Positions 11,154 to 21,104 of a stretch of 64,000 nucleotides of DNA are shown here, one piece after another. The DNA is from Tipula vernalis (lineage: Eukaryota > Arthropoda > Insecta > Diptera > Tipulidae). The DNA lies in NCBI GenBank assembly GCA_958295665.1, contig OY282560.1, positions 28,137,992 to 28,201,991 of the forward strand, written 5' to 3'. The notes beneath the pieces are model-generated. The model did no database searches. It was given only the letters and a program-made list of their open reading frames with translations, and had not been told where the DNA came from. Position numbers and translations under genes: made by a program. Numbering within the stretch: the stretch's first letter is position 1; each line of letters starts with the position of its first letter.

Positions 11154-11750
11154 TTGCCACAAAGCAAAACTGAACTCTTAAATAGATTTGAACATGTTTT
11201 TGATGGGTTGGGGAAGATTCCGGGACAATACAGTATTCAAATGGATAAAAAAGCCATTCCTGAGATAAATTACAGAAAAGTTTTCCCAATTCATTTGCAT
11301 GATAGATTACTTCAACAATTGAATCTGCTAGTAAAAAAAAGTGTTATCTCAAAAGTTGACCACCCAACAGAATGGGTGAACAACATTCTAACAAAGGAAA
11401 AACCAAATGGGGATTTGAGAATTTGTCTTGACCCAAAACCATTAAACAAATATATAAAAAGGGAGCATTATATGATACCAACCCAAGACCAAATTATTTC
11501 GAGACTGTCGGGAAAAGGTGTATTTACGGTAATCGACCTGAAGGACGGGTTTTGGCAGGTAGAATTGGATCAGAGAAGCTCCGATCTCTGCACGTTCATC
11601 ACTCCTTTCGGGCGATATCAGTTCAAGAGGCTGCCATTCGGCATAAATTCCGCCCCTGAAGTGTTTCAAAGGAAAATAGTTGAAATTTTCGGTTCAATAT
11701 CGGGTGTAGAGATATATTTTGATGATTTGATAGTAGCTGGAGTAGACTTA
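11154..11750 (+). pseudogene. gypsy reverse transcriptase, amino-terminal half, inverted
   Basis: About 199 codons encode RT fingers and palm: LRICLDPKPLNKYIKR, FTVIDLKDGFWQVELD, FGRYQFKRLPFGINSAPEVFQ and the catalytic YFDDLIVAG. The normal continuation lies on the opposite strand at 10586. After the YFDD region the frame runs into LTR sequence and stops at 11807. No real start codon is needed because this is an internal part of a polyprotein. Confidence 0.85.
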
Positions 11751-11752
11751 CA

Positions 11753-11835
11753 AGACCAAGATAAGTACTGCCACATGTACATGTATTTAGAACTAATAAC
11801 TAATTAAATAATTATGTTCAGATGAGTATATTACA
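11753..11835 (-). repeat. 5' LTR fragment of the inverted gypsy element
   Basis: 83 bp nearly identical to 8117-8199 (mismatches seen at a T/G and a G/C position). It lacks the 43 bp nearest the former primer site, which places an inversion or deletion breakpoint within the LTR at 11752/11753. Confidence 0.75.
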
Positions 11836-12970
11836 GTCTCTAACCGATACTCTTTCATGGATGTGATCAAACGGAGGTCTTCAAACGTTACAAGTACCGA
11901 CCTTAAATCTATTACCGGGATGCATTAGCAAGGTTTCGATGTGGTCTAATCAGTTGATGTTTAATAAGTATTTGAGAATTCAAAACCTCATTATTTACAT
12001 CGAAGACTAAAATACGCGTCAGCGGCAACTAAAAATGTACAACAAGAGAGATGTAACGGGTTATAAGAGCCGGCACAAAATTAGATTGAAATACTAAAAA
12101 TTTTGTTGCAAAGTTATAAATGGATACCATATTGGGGGAAATTCAACGGAAATGAGATGAGTCTACCATTATACTATGTTGAACCATTTCACCGTCGTCG
12201 ATCAATAATTTCGAGTTAACATTCACTTTGTGTAAATCTGTTGTGTTCTCCAAAATGATTACGTATTTAAGAACCAACCACAATTAAAATTGATCATGTT
12301 GAACATTTTTTTTTGTTTCCATTTTCTAATTTTACTGTACAAACCAATTTTGGAATATTAATGATAAATTAATATTTCGATTTCACATTTGATTGACGTT
12401 GATTTTAATCTGAATCCTGAATTTAAAAAAACATTTTCATTTTGTTTATTGAGTTTATGTGCTATGACTAACTGACTACAATAACACTGATGAGATGACT
12501 TATAGGAAACTCTATATATGAAGGACATTAATGTACTAGTTGGCGGCATGTATAGAACATCCTAACACAGATAAGTGGAAGAAGTCTTCTTAGCTGAATT
12601 TGTTGATCAGTTCAAATTGCAAATTATTTTGTTAAGAAATTCTTAATTACCCAACTTTATGATACACCGAGTAAGTTTTAGGACCCCGACCTAAACATCT
12701 CGAAAATGAAGAATCTATAGAAAAGCTATAACGACACATCAGAATGTTGTTTAATTAGTAGAATAAGGAAAACTGACCATTTAAAAATTAATGACCTTGA
12801 AATAATCTTCCAGGCTCATCAAAAATTACTTTTTTACTTTTTTATAAACCAAAATTTTCTCTTTGAAAGGCCATTTCAAGATTATTTGTAATAACAGTGA
12901 TATTTATCACTCGATTTCTTGGGTGTATTCCTTGTATGATGACATAGCCCAAATATAAGATTCCAGAAAT
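11836..12970. other. no gene recognised
   Basis: AT-rich spacer between two gypsy elements. The only open frame over 60 codons is a minus-strand one at 12358-12549 without known features. I see no repeat structure here. Confidence 0.5.
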
Positions 12971-13088
12971 TGTTACGATGACAGTCTGAACGACCTTATC
13001 CTAGCAAGCCGGGATATACCCCGCCTGGCGGATGTCATATGGAAAAAAACAGCAGAAGGATTTTCACCACGACAAGCTACACACAACA
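12971..13088 (+). repeat. 5' LTR of the first Mag element
   Basis: Starts TGTTACGATG and ends ACACAACA directly before the primer site. The left edge is inferred from the TGTT/AACA ends because no second copy exists in the window. Confidence 0.5.
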
Positions 13089-13089
13089 G

Positions 13090-13099
13090 TGGCGACGAG
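13090..13099 (+). promoter_or_regulatory. primer binding site, tRNA-Ser(GCU) type
   Basis: TGGCGACGAG is the complement of the CTCGTCGCCA 3' end expected for tRNA-Ser(GCU). The second Mag copy has the same site at 56484. The first base after the LTR is an extra G. Confidence 0.7.
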
Positions 13100-13124
13100 A
13101 ATAAAGCGAATTAACCTCGGCATC

Positions 13125-14170
13125 ATGGAAGAACTCATCAAACGGTTGATGGAAGCTCAGACTGAAAACCAACGACAAATGGCAGCAATCATGGAACAAA
13201 TGGTTCAGCAGCGAAACGCTCCGCCAGCAAATTCAGCGGATGCAGTTCACCGACCAGCAGCGGCACAAATACACAAGCACCTGTCTGATCGAATGGAAAA
13301 ATTCGGCTACTGCCCGGAGGACGGTGAAACGTTCGACCGCTGGTACGCTCGATACATCTTCACAGAGGAAGCACAGACATTGACGGTCCGCCAGCGAGTG
13401 AGTTTTCTCACTGAGAAGTTGTCAACCTCGGAGTACCGACGTTTCGCTGACCGCATCCTGCCAGAGACCATACAAACCATAACTTTCGAGAGAGCAGTAG
13501 AGGAGCTGAAAAAGATTTTCGGACGGAAAGAATCGGTCTTCACACTCCGCTACAAGTGTTTGAGCATCGCTAAAGGTTCAGGAGAAAGTTGGGACGATTT
13601 CGCAAGCCAAGTCAATAGGAAGTGCGAAAAATTCGAGATTGCATCGTGCACAGCCGACGATTTTAAGGTTCTCATGTTCGTCAAAGCGCTCACGGGAGCT
13701 GAAGACTAACTCGTTCTCGAAAAACTTCTCATTAAGCTCGAGGAAGTCGAAATAACCCGTGCAGCAGCAGCCAATCCAGACACAGTGACCAGATTGAAGC
13801 TGAACGATGTCTGCGAGCTAGCAAAGCGGTTGTCTTGTCTCAAAGACGAGAAATTGATGGTCCAACACTCCAACTCAGCACTGATTAGCGAAGTGATGCA
13901 GATGTTCAGAAAGAAAGAAGGACAGCAACAGCAAGGTCGGCAGAAATCCACACACAAATCAACAGAAAAATTGGACACGCCTCCTAACAACTGCTACTTC
14001 TGCGGTGACTGCCACTGGCATAAGGATTGCCCGTACAAGAACAAAATCTGCGATACTTGCAAGGTAAAGGGTCACAAAGCTGGCCATTGTACCTCGGCGA
14101 CCGAATTCTTGCGCAGATTCCGATCAAGACCAAGCAGACCTAGCCACAGATCAGAACGTCGTCAAAGTCT
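13125..14170 (+). pseudogene. Mag gag with two zinc knuckles
   Basis: The first ATG after the primer site (13125) opens gag: a coiled amino end (MEELIKRLMEAQTENQRQM), a capsid-like region (FDRWYARY, LTEKLSTSEYRRFADRILP, FGRKESVFTLRYKC) and zinc-knuckle-like cysteines (CYFCGDCHWHKDC and CDTCKVKGHKAGHC) near 13990-14092. A TAA at 13707-13709 interrupts it in frame. A gag this similar is present in the second Mag copy, which has lost the knuckle part. Confidence 0.85.
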
Positions 14171-17100
14171 GGCAGTCACAACAGCATCGATCTCTACCCG
14201 CAAGTTTGTTGAACCAGCCATCGATGATCACAAGCTTCGCCTGCAACTGGATTCTGGCTCCGACTGGACAATTATATCCGAGAAAAATTAGAAAAAGATT
14301 GGTGAACCGCCGTTGACGCCATGCGAAGAGCAAGCAATCAGCGCTTCAGGCGATCAGGTGTCGATGCTCGGAAAATTCACCGCACGATTGAAGCTCCACG
14401 GACGAGAAGAAATCGGCCCATGCTACTTCGCAAATTCAAGCTTGAACGTCCTCGGCAGCGATTGGATGAAAGCTCTCGACCTATGGAATATTCCCATCGC
14501 CAGCGTCTGCAACAATGTCCGACTCGACGCTTCACAGCAGTTTTCAAGCGAGTTGAGGATCAAATTTCCAGCCCTTTTCAGCGATTCGCTCGGCCTTTGC
14601 ACCCAAAAGGCATCGCTGACGCTCAAACCAAGTGCAAAACCAATTTTCCGCAAGAGCCGTCCAGTTCCGTTTGCCGCTATGGAGCCTATCGAGAACGAAA
14701 TCAAACGGTTGCAGCTCTTAAATGTGATTAGCCCCGTGCGATACTCAGCATACGCCGCACCAATCGTCGCTGTCAAGAAGAAGGATGGACGGGTTAGAAT
14801 CTGCGCCGACTACTCAACTGGCTTAAGTGATTCGCTTGAACCGGAACAATTTCCACTGCCAACGCCTGACGAGATTTTTGCTCAGCTATCGCCATTCAAA
14901 CTCTTTAGCAAAATCGAGCTCGACGACGACTCAAAGAAGCTGATGACCATCAACACTCACTGCGGACTTTTCAAAGTCAATCGGTTGCAGCCAGGAGTCA
15001 AGCCAGCACCGGGAATCTTCCAAAGACTTGTAGTCGAGCAGCATGATGAGCGGAGCAAAGGGCGCCTTTCCGTTCATCGACGACTTCATTGTGGGAGGAA
15101 CAGATCAAAACAACCACGACAAGAATCTGTACGAAGTTTTAAGCCGCATTCAGGAGAACGGCTTCCACCTCAAAATCGACAAGTGTTAGTTCCGTCAGAA
15201 AGAACTCGAATTTCTTGGCCACATACTCGACACTAACGGCATTAAACCGAGCCCAGAAAAGATCAAGACGCTTCAGAACATTCCGCCTCCAACAGACGTC
15301 AAGCAACTTCAGGCATTTCTAGGAGCAGTCACTTGGTATGGAAAATTCATTCCTGGTATAAAGAAACATCGCGGCCGATTAGACGAGCTTCTTCAAGATG
15401 ATATCACGTTTGCATGGGAAACAAAACATCAAGAATCTTTCGACGAGCTCAAGACAATTCTGGCATCTGACCTCGGACTTACTCACTACGACCCAACTAA
15501 GAAGTTTATCGTTGCCGCTAACGCTTCAAGCTATGGAATGGGAGCAAGTCTAATGCATGAGATGCCCGGTAAGTCGTTGCGCCCAGTAATGCATGCCGCA
15601 CGCTCATTCACAGCAGCAGAAAAAAACTACCCGCAAATCCAACAAGAAGCTCTGGCGCTCAGATTCGCCCTTCAGAAGTTTCACCGCTACATTTATGGTC
15701 GAAAATTCGAGCTCCAGACTGACCATAAACCCTTGCTCGCAATATTCGGGAATAAGAAGGGAATTCCGGTACACACGGTAAGCCGCCTTCAACGCTACGC
15801 GTTGATATTGCTCGCATACGACTTCGAAATCAAATACGTCGACACGAACAGCTTCGCATACGTAGATTTCATCTCTCGACTCATTAGTCAATACGAGAAG
15901 CCTGACGAAGACGTCGTCATTGGAAACATCATTGCAGAAGACTCACTAGGTTGCTTCGCTATCGACACCGCCAAGAAGCTGCCAGTAACTGTCGAAGCTA
16001 TTCAGTACGAAACAAGTCGAGACGAGACGTTGAAGGTAATGACAAGTTGCATTGAGAAGGGTTGGCCACGCAAACGAGAGCAAATTCCTGACGTTGAGGA
16101 TGCATACTACTTCGCAAGACGAGATTCGCTCACAGTCATCAACGGTTGCATTTTTTTCAGTGATCGCATCATAATTCCGAAGCGCTACCGCAGCGAAATA
16201 CTGAAATAACTGCACCAAGGTCATCCTGGCATTGGGCGCATGAAGCTATTAGCTCGACAGAAAGTCTCCTGGCCATCGCTCGACAACGACATCGAAAAAA
16301 CAGTTCGAACCTGTGTGAATTGCGCAACGAATGCGTTTTCACCGATCAAAGCTAAACTGCAGTCGTGGCCGATTCCAGAAGCGCCGTGGTCGCGATTGCA
16401 CGTCGACTTCGCTAGTCCAGTCAACAGCTTCTGGTATTTTGTCATCATCGACGCCTTTTCAAAATGGCCAGAAGTCTACAAGATGCAGAGCACGACGTCC
16501 CAGCAGACAACAGATAAGCTCGAAGAAGCCTTCGCAAGACACAGCGATTGCAAAACAATCGTTTCTGACAACGGACCGCAATTCAAATCGGAACAATTTA
16601 AGCAATTCTGCGCAGAAAGAGGAATCGAGCATATCACCACAGCGCCTTATCATCCGCAATCGAACGGTCAGGCAGAACGGTTCGTGCAGACGCTGAAACA
16701 GGGACTCAAGAAGCTTGAGAAGGATGGAAACGCTAATGAGGTCTTGCGAAAGTTCCTTAAGCACTACCGTTTCACACCGTCATACAACCTTGGATCGAAA
16801 TCGCCGCATGAGCTGATGACGGGACGACAAGCAAGATCGAAGCTCGACTTGTTCATGTCAACTACGAAAGCTATAGTAGAACGAAACCACAAGATGGAAC
16901 AGCAGTTCAACACTCACCACGGTGCTAAGGAAAAGACGTTTGTGATCGGCGACAAAGTTTTCGTTAAAACCCACTTAAGCAACAACCAGTGGCGCTGGGT
17001 TTCAGGAGAAGTCGTGTGTAAAATGGGAACGGTCAATTACAAGGTGCAAACCGATCTACGAGAGATCGTTTCTCATGCAAATCAGCTAAAAGAACGCTAC

Positions 17101-17352
17101 ACGTATTTCGACGATGGCCACAACGTTCTTCTGGACAGTTTTGATATCCAGGTCTCAGGAAAGCAAGAGATTGAGCCCGAAATCATCCCAGAACCCGAGG
17201 AGGAGAAAGAGGAAGTACAAGAAGATGACTCATTGCAAGACTCACTGGACGATCAACAAGAAGACTTGCCAGCGCTCCAGGAGCAAGTTCCACGAAGAAC
17301 TCAACGAGCTACAGCTGGAGTTCCTACCACGATAAGTATTGATGTTGAGTAA
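14171..17352 (+). pseudogene. Mag pol: protease, RT, RNase H, integrase
   Basis: Order and landmarks: protease LQLDSGSDWTIIS (about 14250) with a TAG right after it (14289); RT with VRICADYSTG and the catalytic box FPFIDDFIVGG, which has Phe for the usual Tyr; a frameshift near 15040 and a stop at 15187; RNase H (AANASSYGMGA, QTDHKPLLAIF); integrase HHCC with a TAA at 16207 inside it; core D-D-E as LHVDFASPV, VSDNGPQF and SNGQAERFVQ; and an acidic carboxyl tail ending in RRTQRATAG. The integrase part (16240-17352) is one uninterrupted 370-codon frame. Dead as a whole. Confidence 0.85.
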
Positions 17353-17560
17353 GTGTTTCGTTGTCGATCTCGACCCGAATGAACGCGTCTGACAAATCGA
17401 TGAGATTGAAAACTTTTGAGTTTAAAATTAAGGCCGAAAATTTCATCAGGCAGCGATATCCGGTAATGATTTGGCTCCGATAATTTCGCAGTACACCTTT
17501 AACCCCATGATGAATTCAAAACCATTAAATTGACCTCGACAAGTCTCGAAATTCAAAACA
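17335..17560 (-). pseudogene. gypsy RT crumb on the opposite strand
   Basis: On the minus strand two adjacent frames give LPDEIF and VFNLIDLSDAFIRVEID, which match the RT segment of Mag elements (compare TPDEIFAQL and FTVIDMSDAFLQVE in the other copies). It abuts the 3' end of the first Mag element. Short and frameshifted, hence moderate confidence. Confidence 0.5.
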
Positions 17561-18469
17561 TTTAAACGTAGGTTCTTCACATTTCTGTGTTGTACTTGAC
17601 AAAATCTTCGCTGTTGGCTTTTGTGACTTGCAATAGTAATTGGCTTATTTTATGTGTGCACTTATGAAGTTTTCGAGAGATCCAATAATTTTTCTGAGTT
17701 TATAAAATCTTCACGGAGTGCAATGCGTTCCAGTTCGGAGTTCAATTTGCAAAGACTCGAAATATATTTGAATACTACAGAAGATTGTTAAAATTTGAGT
17801 TTCCTCACAATAATTGATGGGGGAAAGTATCCATTGGTTTAGTGAATCGAAGTTTGCTATTTCTGATATCAATAACCTTTTTGGTTGAATTGTGGAAACA
17901 GTTTACATTCCATCGATTCTACAAACTTACGAATTTACTCAGAATTTTGGTATATTGAATAGTTCGAAATTTCGGTTGCTGTTTGTAATAAAGGGAATTC
18001 GTAATCGGTATCCGAATCATTGCGGTAATAAATCCGAACAACTCAAATACGATCCGCAGTTTATTTGAATTGTTCGGATTTATCACCCCAAGGTGAGGCA
18101 AATATCATGTTTTTGGATTTAACCGGCCGATGTCGTCTGATGATATTTTCTTCAAATAACTTTTGTCGATTACTCCTTGATTTTGTTATAGGAATAAAAT
18201 GTAGCTTAATTTGAGAAATCGTTACAGTTTTAGGTTTTGGGAGATATGATTGGTCATTTTTCCATAAAATTTCATTCGCGAATTTTCCATCATTTACACG
18301 TCGAATTGTATTTGCGGGGATCTCGGTTCACCTTTTGTCATCTAGAGACAGTCCAGGTTCTGTCTTGGCTTTAGTTCCACACGATTCGAACTTCCACTGT
18401 TCTTTCACAAGGCCAAATGTTGATCAAATAGAAACTGGCAATGAAAGCAGAACTTCGGGCATTACAGGA
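17561..18469. other. mostly unassigned, with a possible BEL/Pao relic
   Basis: No intact gene. On the minus strand at about 18101-17919 the phrase PHLGVINPNNSNKLRIVF resembles the PHHxVxNPxKxxKxRxVFD signature of BEL/Pao reverse transcriptases, but the following residues do not continue the match. Treat as a lead only. Confidence 0.35.
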
Positions 18470-18790
18470 AAATGGGACTTGGGAGCTACAGAACACGGAG
18501 TATTACACGGCAGGTCTGGCCAATGTTAGATTTGGCGATATCATCTCACAGAGCTAATCTCACTTCTGTCGGAGTTATTGCAGGGTACAGTCTCATAGGT
18601 ATGCAAGTGAGTAGACTTGGGTTCTTCTCTCAAGACTACTGTCGCAGGTGTGAAGGCAGGGTATTCCATCTTCTTTGAACTTTAGCCCAAATAGCCTGTT
18701 TTGGGTTCCAAGAGGCAGCTTTTTTAAATGGCCTGAAGGACCTTAGGAGGAAGGGCTTGTTTGGAAATGATTTCAATGAATAGGTAGTAA
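18470..18790 (+). pseudogene. 3' end of a LINE, RNase H tail
   Basis: The plus-strand frame from 18472 reads SVGVIAGYSLIGMQVSRLG, then DYCRRCEG and VFHLL, and continues past a stop with FLNGLKDLRRKGLF. This matches the pattern that ends insect LINE ORF2 proteins: a G-H-Y/C-L-x-G-x-H-x-x-R-L-G stretch, a Cys-rich core, then HLLC. It has stops and no start. Clade (I-like or R1-like) cannot be fixed. Confidence 0.5.
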
Positions 18791-18868
18791 AAAATTGTGA
18801 TATGGTTATGGACCAGTCTGTGTATATGCCATCGGCTCGTTTTTTCGGCCAAGAATTCGGCTATTGCT

Positions 18869-18879
18869 TATGTATATAA
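18869..18879. repeat. target site duplication, left of the SINE
   Basis: TATGTATATAA, identical to 19231-19241 on the other side of the SINE. Confidence 0.75.
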
Positions 18880-19230
18880 ACCGAGCCAACGGCGCAGTGG
18901 TTAAAACTGCGGCGGTTGGATCGGGAGGTACCGGGTTCGAATCCCTATAGGGGCGGGATGCAAAAGGGATTTTTCATCATCTGATTACGATCGGCGATGA
19001 AGATGAACACATCTATGACCCCCCCCCCCTCCCCAGTTAGTTGAGACTGCCGAATCCATGGGCCGACCCACCTTTCATGTCAGCACTGGCATGAAGCAAT
19101 GCAAAGTGCAGGTGGTTTGATCGAAAACGAGTCTATAGCCGTATGTCCTCGATTTGACTACTACTGCGTAAGGTAGGACGTAAAAAGCCGAACTGCGAAA
19201 AGAGTTGGGAGTGCCAACAAACAAAATATG
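18880..19230 (+). mobile_element. tRNA-derived SINE
   Basis: The 5' part has an A-box-like GGCGCAGTGGTTAAAA (about 18891) and a perfect B box GGTTCGAATCC (about 18936) at pol III promoter spacing. A unique body follows with a run of C at about 19021-19030, and an A/T-rich tail ends near 19230. An exact 11-bp direct repeat, TATGTATATAA, flanks it at 18869-18879 and 19231-19241, which is the target duplication. No second copy is in the window. Confidence 0.8.
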
Positions 19231-19241
19231 TATGTATATAA
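19231..19241. repeat. target site duplication, right of the SINE
   Basis: TATGTATATAA, identical to 18869-18879. Part of the low-complexity tail could mimic it, but the 11-base match is exact. Confidence 0.7.
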
Positions 19242-19268
19242 CTAAAGTAGTTTTGACTTCCCGCGGAG

Positions 19269-20792
19269 ATGTATCAGAATGAAAAGTGGATGAAACGAAA
19301 GGAAAATACGTCAAAGATTTTTAATGGCGGTGGCGCAGGCAAGAGCGATAGCAACAATAGGGATCTAACTTGTTATCGATGTGGGAAACCAGGACACAAA
19401 GCGATTGAATGCAGAACTAAGAACAAATTGTACTGCTACCAGTGCAAAGCAACAGGCCACATCGCTAATGTATGCATGAAGAAATATAAAAAAAAAGACG
19501 CCAACACACATTCGGCGAATGCAATTGAAACCATTGATAAGGATGAGTTGAAAGAAATAAATACACTACGACTTTATACAGAATCAGATGAACTTAGTAA
19601 ATTCCTAATACGCGTTTCAATTGAAGACAAACCATTTGAAATGGAATTTGATACGGGATCCGCCATATCAACAATCAGTGAAAAGTTATTACATAGTAGA
19701 CTGCCGAAAGTTAAAATAAACCGAACCAATACAAAGTTAAAGGCATAAAATGGTAGCATTTTTCCAGCATTGGGGGTAGCAAGGGTATCGGTCACCCATG
19801 ACAATAAATCTATAAGAGGAATTCTATATATCGTCGATGACAAATTCGACACTATCTTTGGTCGAGAATGGATAAAAGCACTAAAATTATTACCGCCAAA
19901 GGATGTCAAAACCATCACACCTGTAAAGGGAGATGTCACTATACTGGAAAAAGACATTTTTGAAAGCAATGAGGATCTATTTAAGAATACAATCGGCACA
20001 ATTCCAGATATTAAAGGTAAATTAAAACTGCGCGAAGGGGTTTCACCAATTTACATTAAACCAAGGCCGGTGCCGTACGCAATACGCCATTTGATCGAAG
20101 ACAGTGGTGCCAATAATTAAAGCGAAAAATCAAATAAGACTGTGCGCAGATTATAAGGTTACACTTAACAAGGTAATAATGGATGACAAATATCCAATCC
20201 CGAAAATTGAGGATATAATGCACAAGTTGGCCAATGGCAAATATTATTGCGTGTTTGATGTGCATAAAGCTTATTTACATATGGCTATGAATGAGGAGAG
20301 TGCACTAATGCAAACAATTAGCACACATAAAGACCTTTACAAGGTTAGAAAGTTAATGTTTGGGTAAAAACGGCACCCAATATCTGGCAACGCTTTATGG
20401 ATGAAAATATTACCAATAATCTCAGCGGAACACAATGCTTCTTTGACGACATTATTGTCGTTGAGCGCGTACAGGCGTTGTTAGAGAAATTACGTCGATA
20501 TAATATACACCTAAATAAGAGCAAGTGTAAATTATTCAGAGAGGCGGTTACATACTTAGGATACACCATAAGTGAAGCCGGTATTCAGAAGAATAAGGAT
20601 AAAACTAAAGCAATCGCTGAAATCACTCGACCGAGGGACGTGTCGGAGCTATGCCAATTCATTGGAATGGCCACCATTTTAAATCCCTTTTACAAATTAT
20701 TACGAAATGACGTGAAATTCATTTGGAATGAAGAATGTCAACGAGCGTTTACTGATATTAAAGCGAAACTACAAAGCGATTCGGTATTGATT
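19269..20792 (+). pseudogene. gag end, protease and reverse transcriptase of the interrupted gypsy element
   Basis: Two zinc knuckles (CYRCGKPGHKAIEC, CYQCKATGHIANVC) are followed by the protease DTG site (MEFDTGSAISTIS). A stop at about 19746 precedes the RT leader (FGREWIKALKL). RT fingers (IRLCADYKVTLNK, KYPIPKIEDI, YYCVFDVHKAYLHM) have a short deletion and frame changes near 20100 and 20370. The catalytic box reads FFDDIIVV and the thumb follows (YLGYTISEAGIQ). The frame runs straight into the copia LTR at 20793. Confidence 0.8.
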
Positions 20793-20927
20793 GTTGGAGT
20801 AGAATTTGAAATAAAAGAACGCATCCACTAAGATATGTCAAACGCCATATTGTACTAAATAAAGTTTTCTTATTCTGTTTTATAACGTTGAAACAACAAC
20901 TCGTGTTTTCCTTTCAATATCACAACA
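20793..20927 (+). repeat. 5' LTR of the copia element
   Basis: 135 bp, TGTTGGAG to CACAACA. It has AATAAAG near the middle. It differs from the 3' LTR by one substitution (A for C near 20811) and one fewer T in a T run. Confidence 0.95.
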
Positions 20928-20942
20928 GGTTATGGGCCCAGG
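20928..20942 (+). promoter_or_regulatory. copia primer site, initiator tRNA-Met half-molecule type
   Basis: GGTTATGGGCCCAGG directly follows the LTR. This word is the known Drosophila copia primer site, complementary to an internal part of initiator tRNA-Met rather than its 3' end. Confidence 0.85.
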
Positions 20943-21104
20943 CTTACGCCCCAGAATTGAAAGATCGATCATATGGAGGATAATAGTGTTGTTTAAAATT
21001 CAATTTATAAAACTATAGATTAATTCAGTTTGTTTAAAAATAAAAATAGAATTTTTTTTTTTTTATATAACCACGTTTATGTTTTAACCTCATTTTTTTA
21101 AAAA

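Larger units (their letters stand above)
8074..11835 (-). mobile_element. Ty3/gypsy element split by an internal inversion
   Basis: The minus-strand part (10586-8421) encodes the RT thumb, RNase H and integrase. The RT amino-terminal half is on the plus strand (11154-11750). The two halves meet at the same protein position: the plus part stops just after the YFDD box (IYFDDLIVAGVD) and the minus part begins with the residues that normally follow (YDNILSKV). Flipping about 10588-11750 would restore the order. An 83-bp LTR piece is present at each end in the same orientation (8117-8199 and 11753-11835). Gag is missing. Mag/K02A2.6-like by motif style. Confidence 0.8.
12971..17340 (+). mobile_element. 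Mag-clade gypsy element, 3' end missing
   Basis: The 5' LTR, primer site, gag, protease, RT, RNase H and integrase follow in order on the plus strand. Coding was a single gag-pol frame; four in-frame stops (13707, 14289, 15187, 16207) and one frameshift near 15040 now interrupt it. The 3' LTR is not found: homology with the second Mag copy in this window ends near 17330, at the conserved RRTQRATAG motif. It is clearly richer in G and C than the flanks. Confidence 0.85.

Noticed and set aside
14321..14731. Arg-rich frames overlapping Mag coding (also 16331-16696, 57164-57439)
   Set aside because: Out-of-frame readings of GC-richer Mag polyprotein sequence.
18880..18960. Possible functional tRNA gene
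   Set aside because: A and B boxes are present but I cannot form a clean acceptor stem, and the unit extends to a 350-bp body with target duplications; a SINE fits better.
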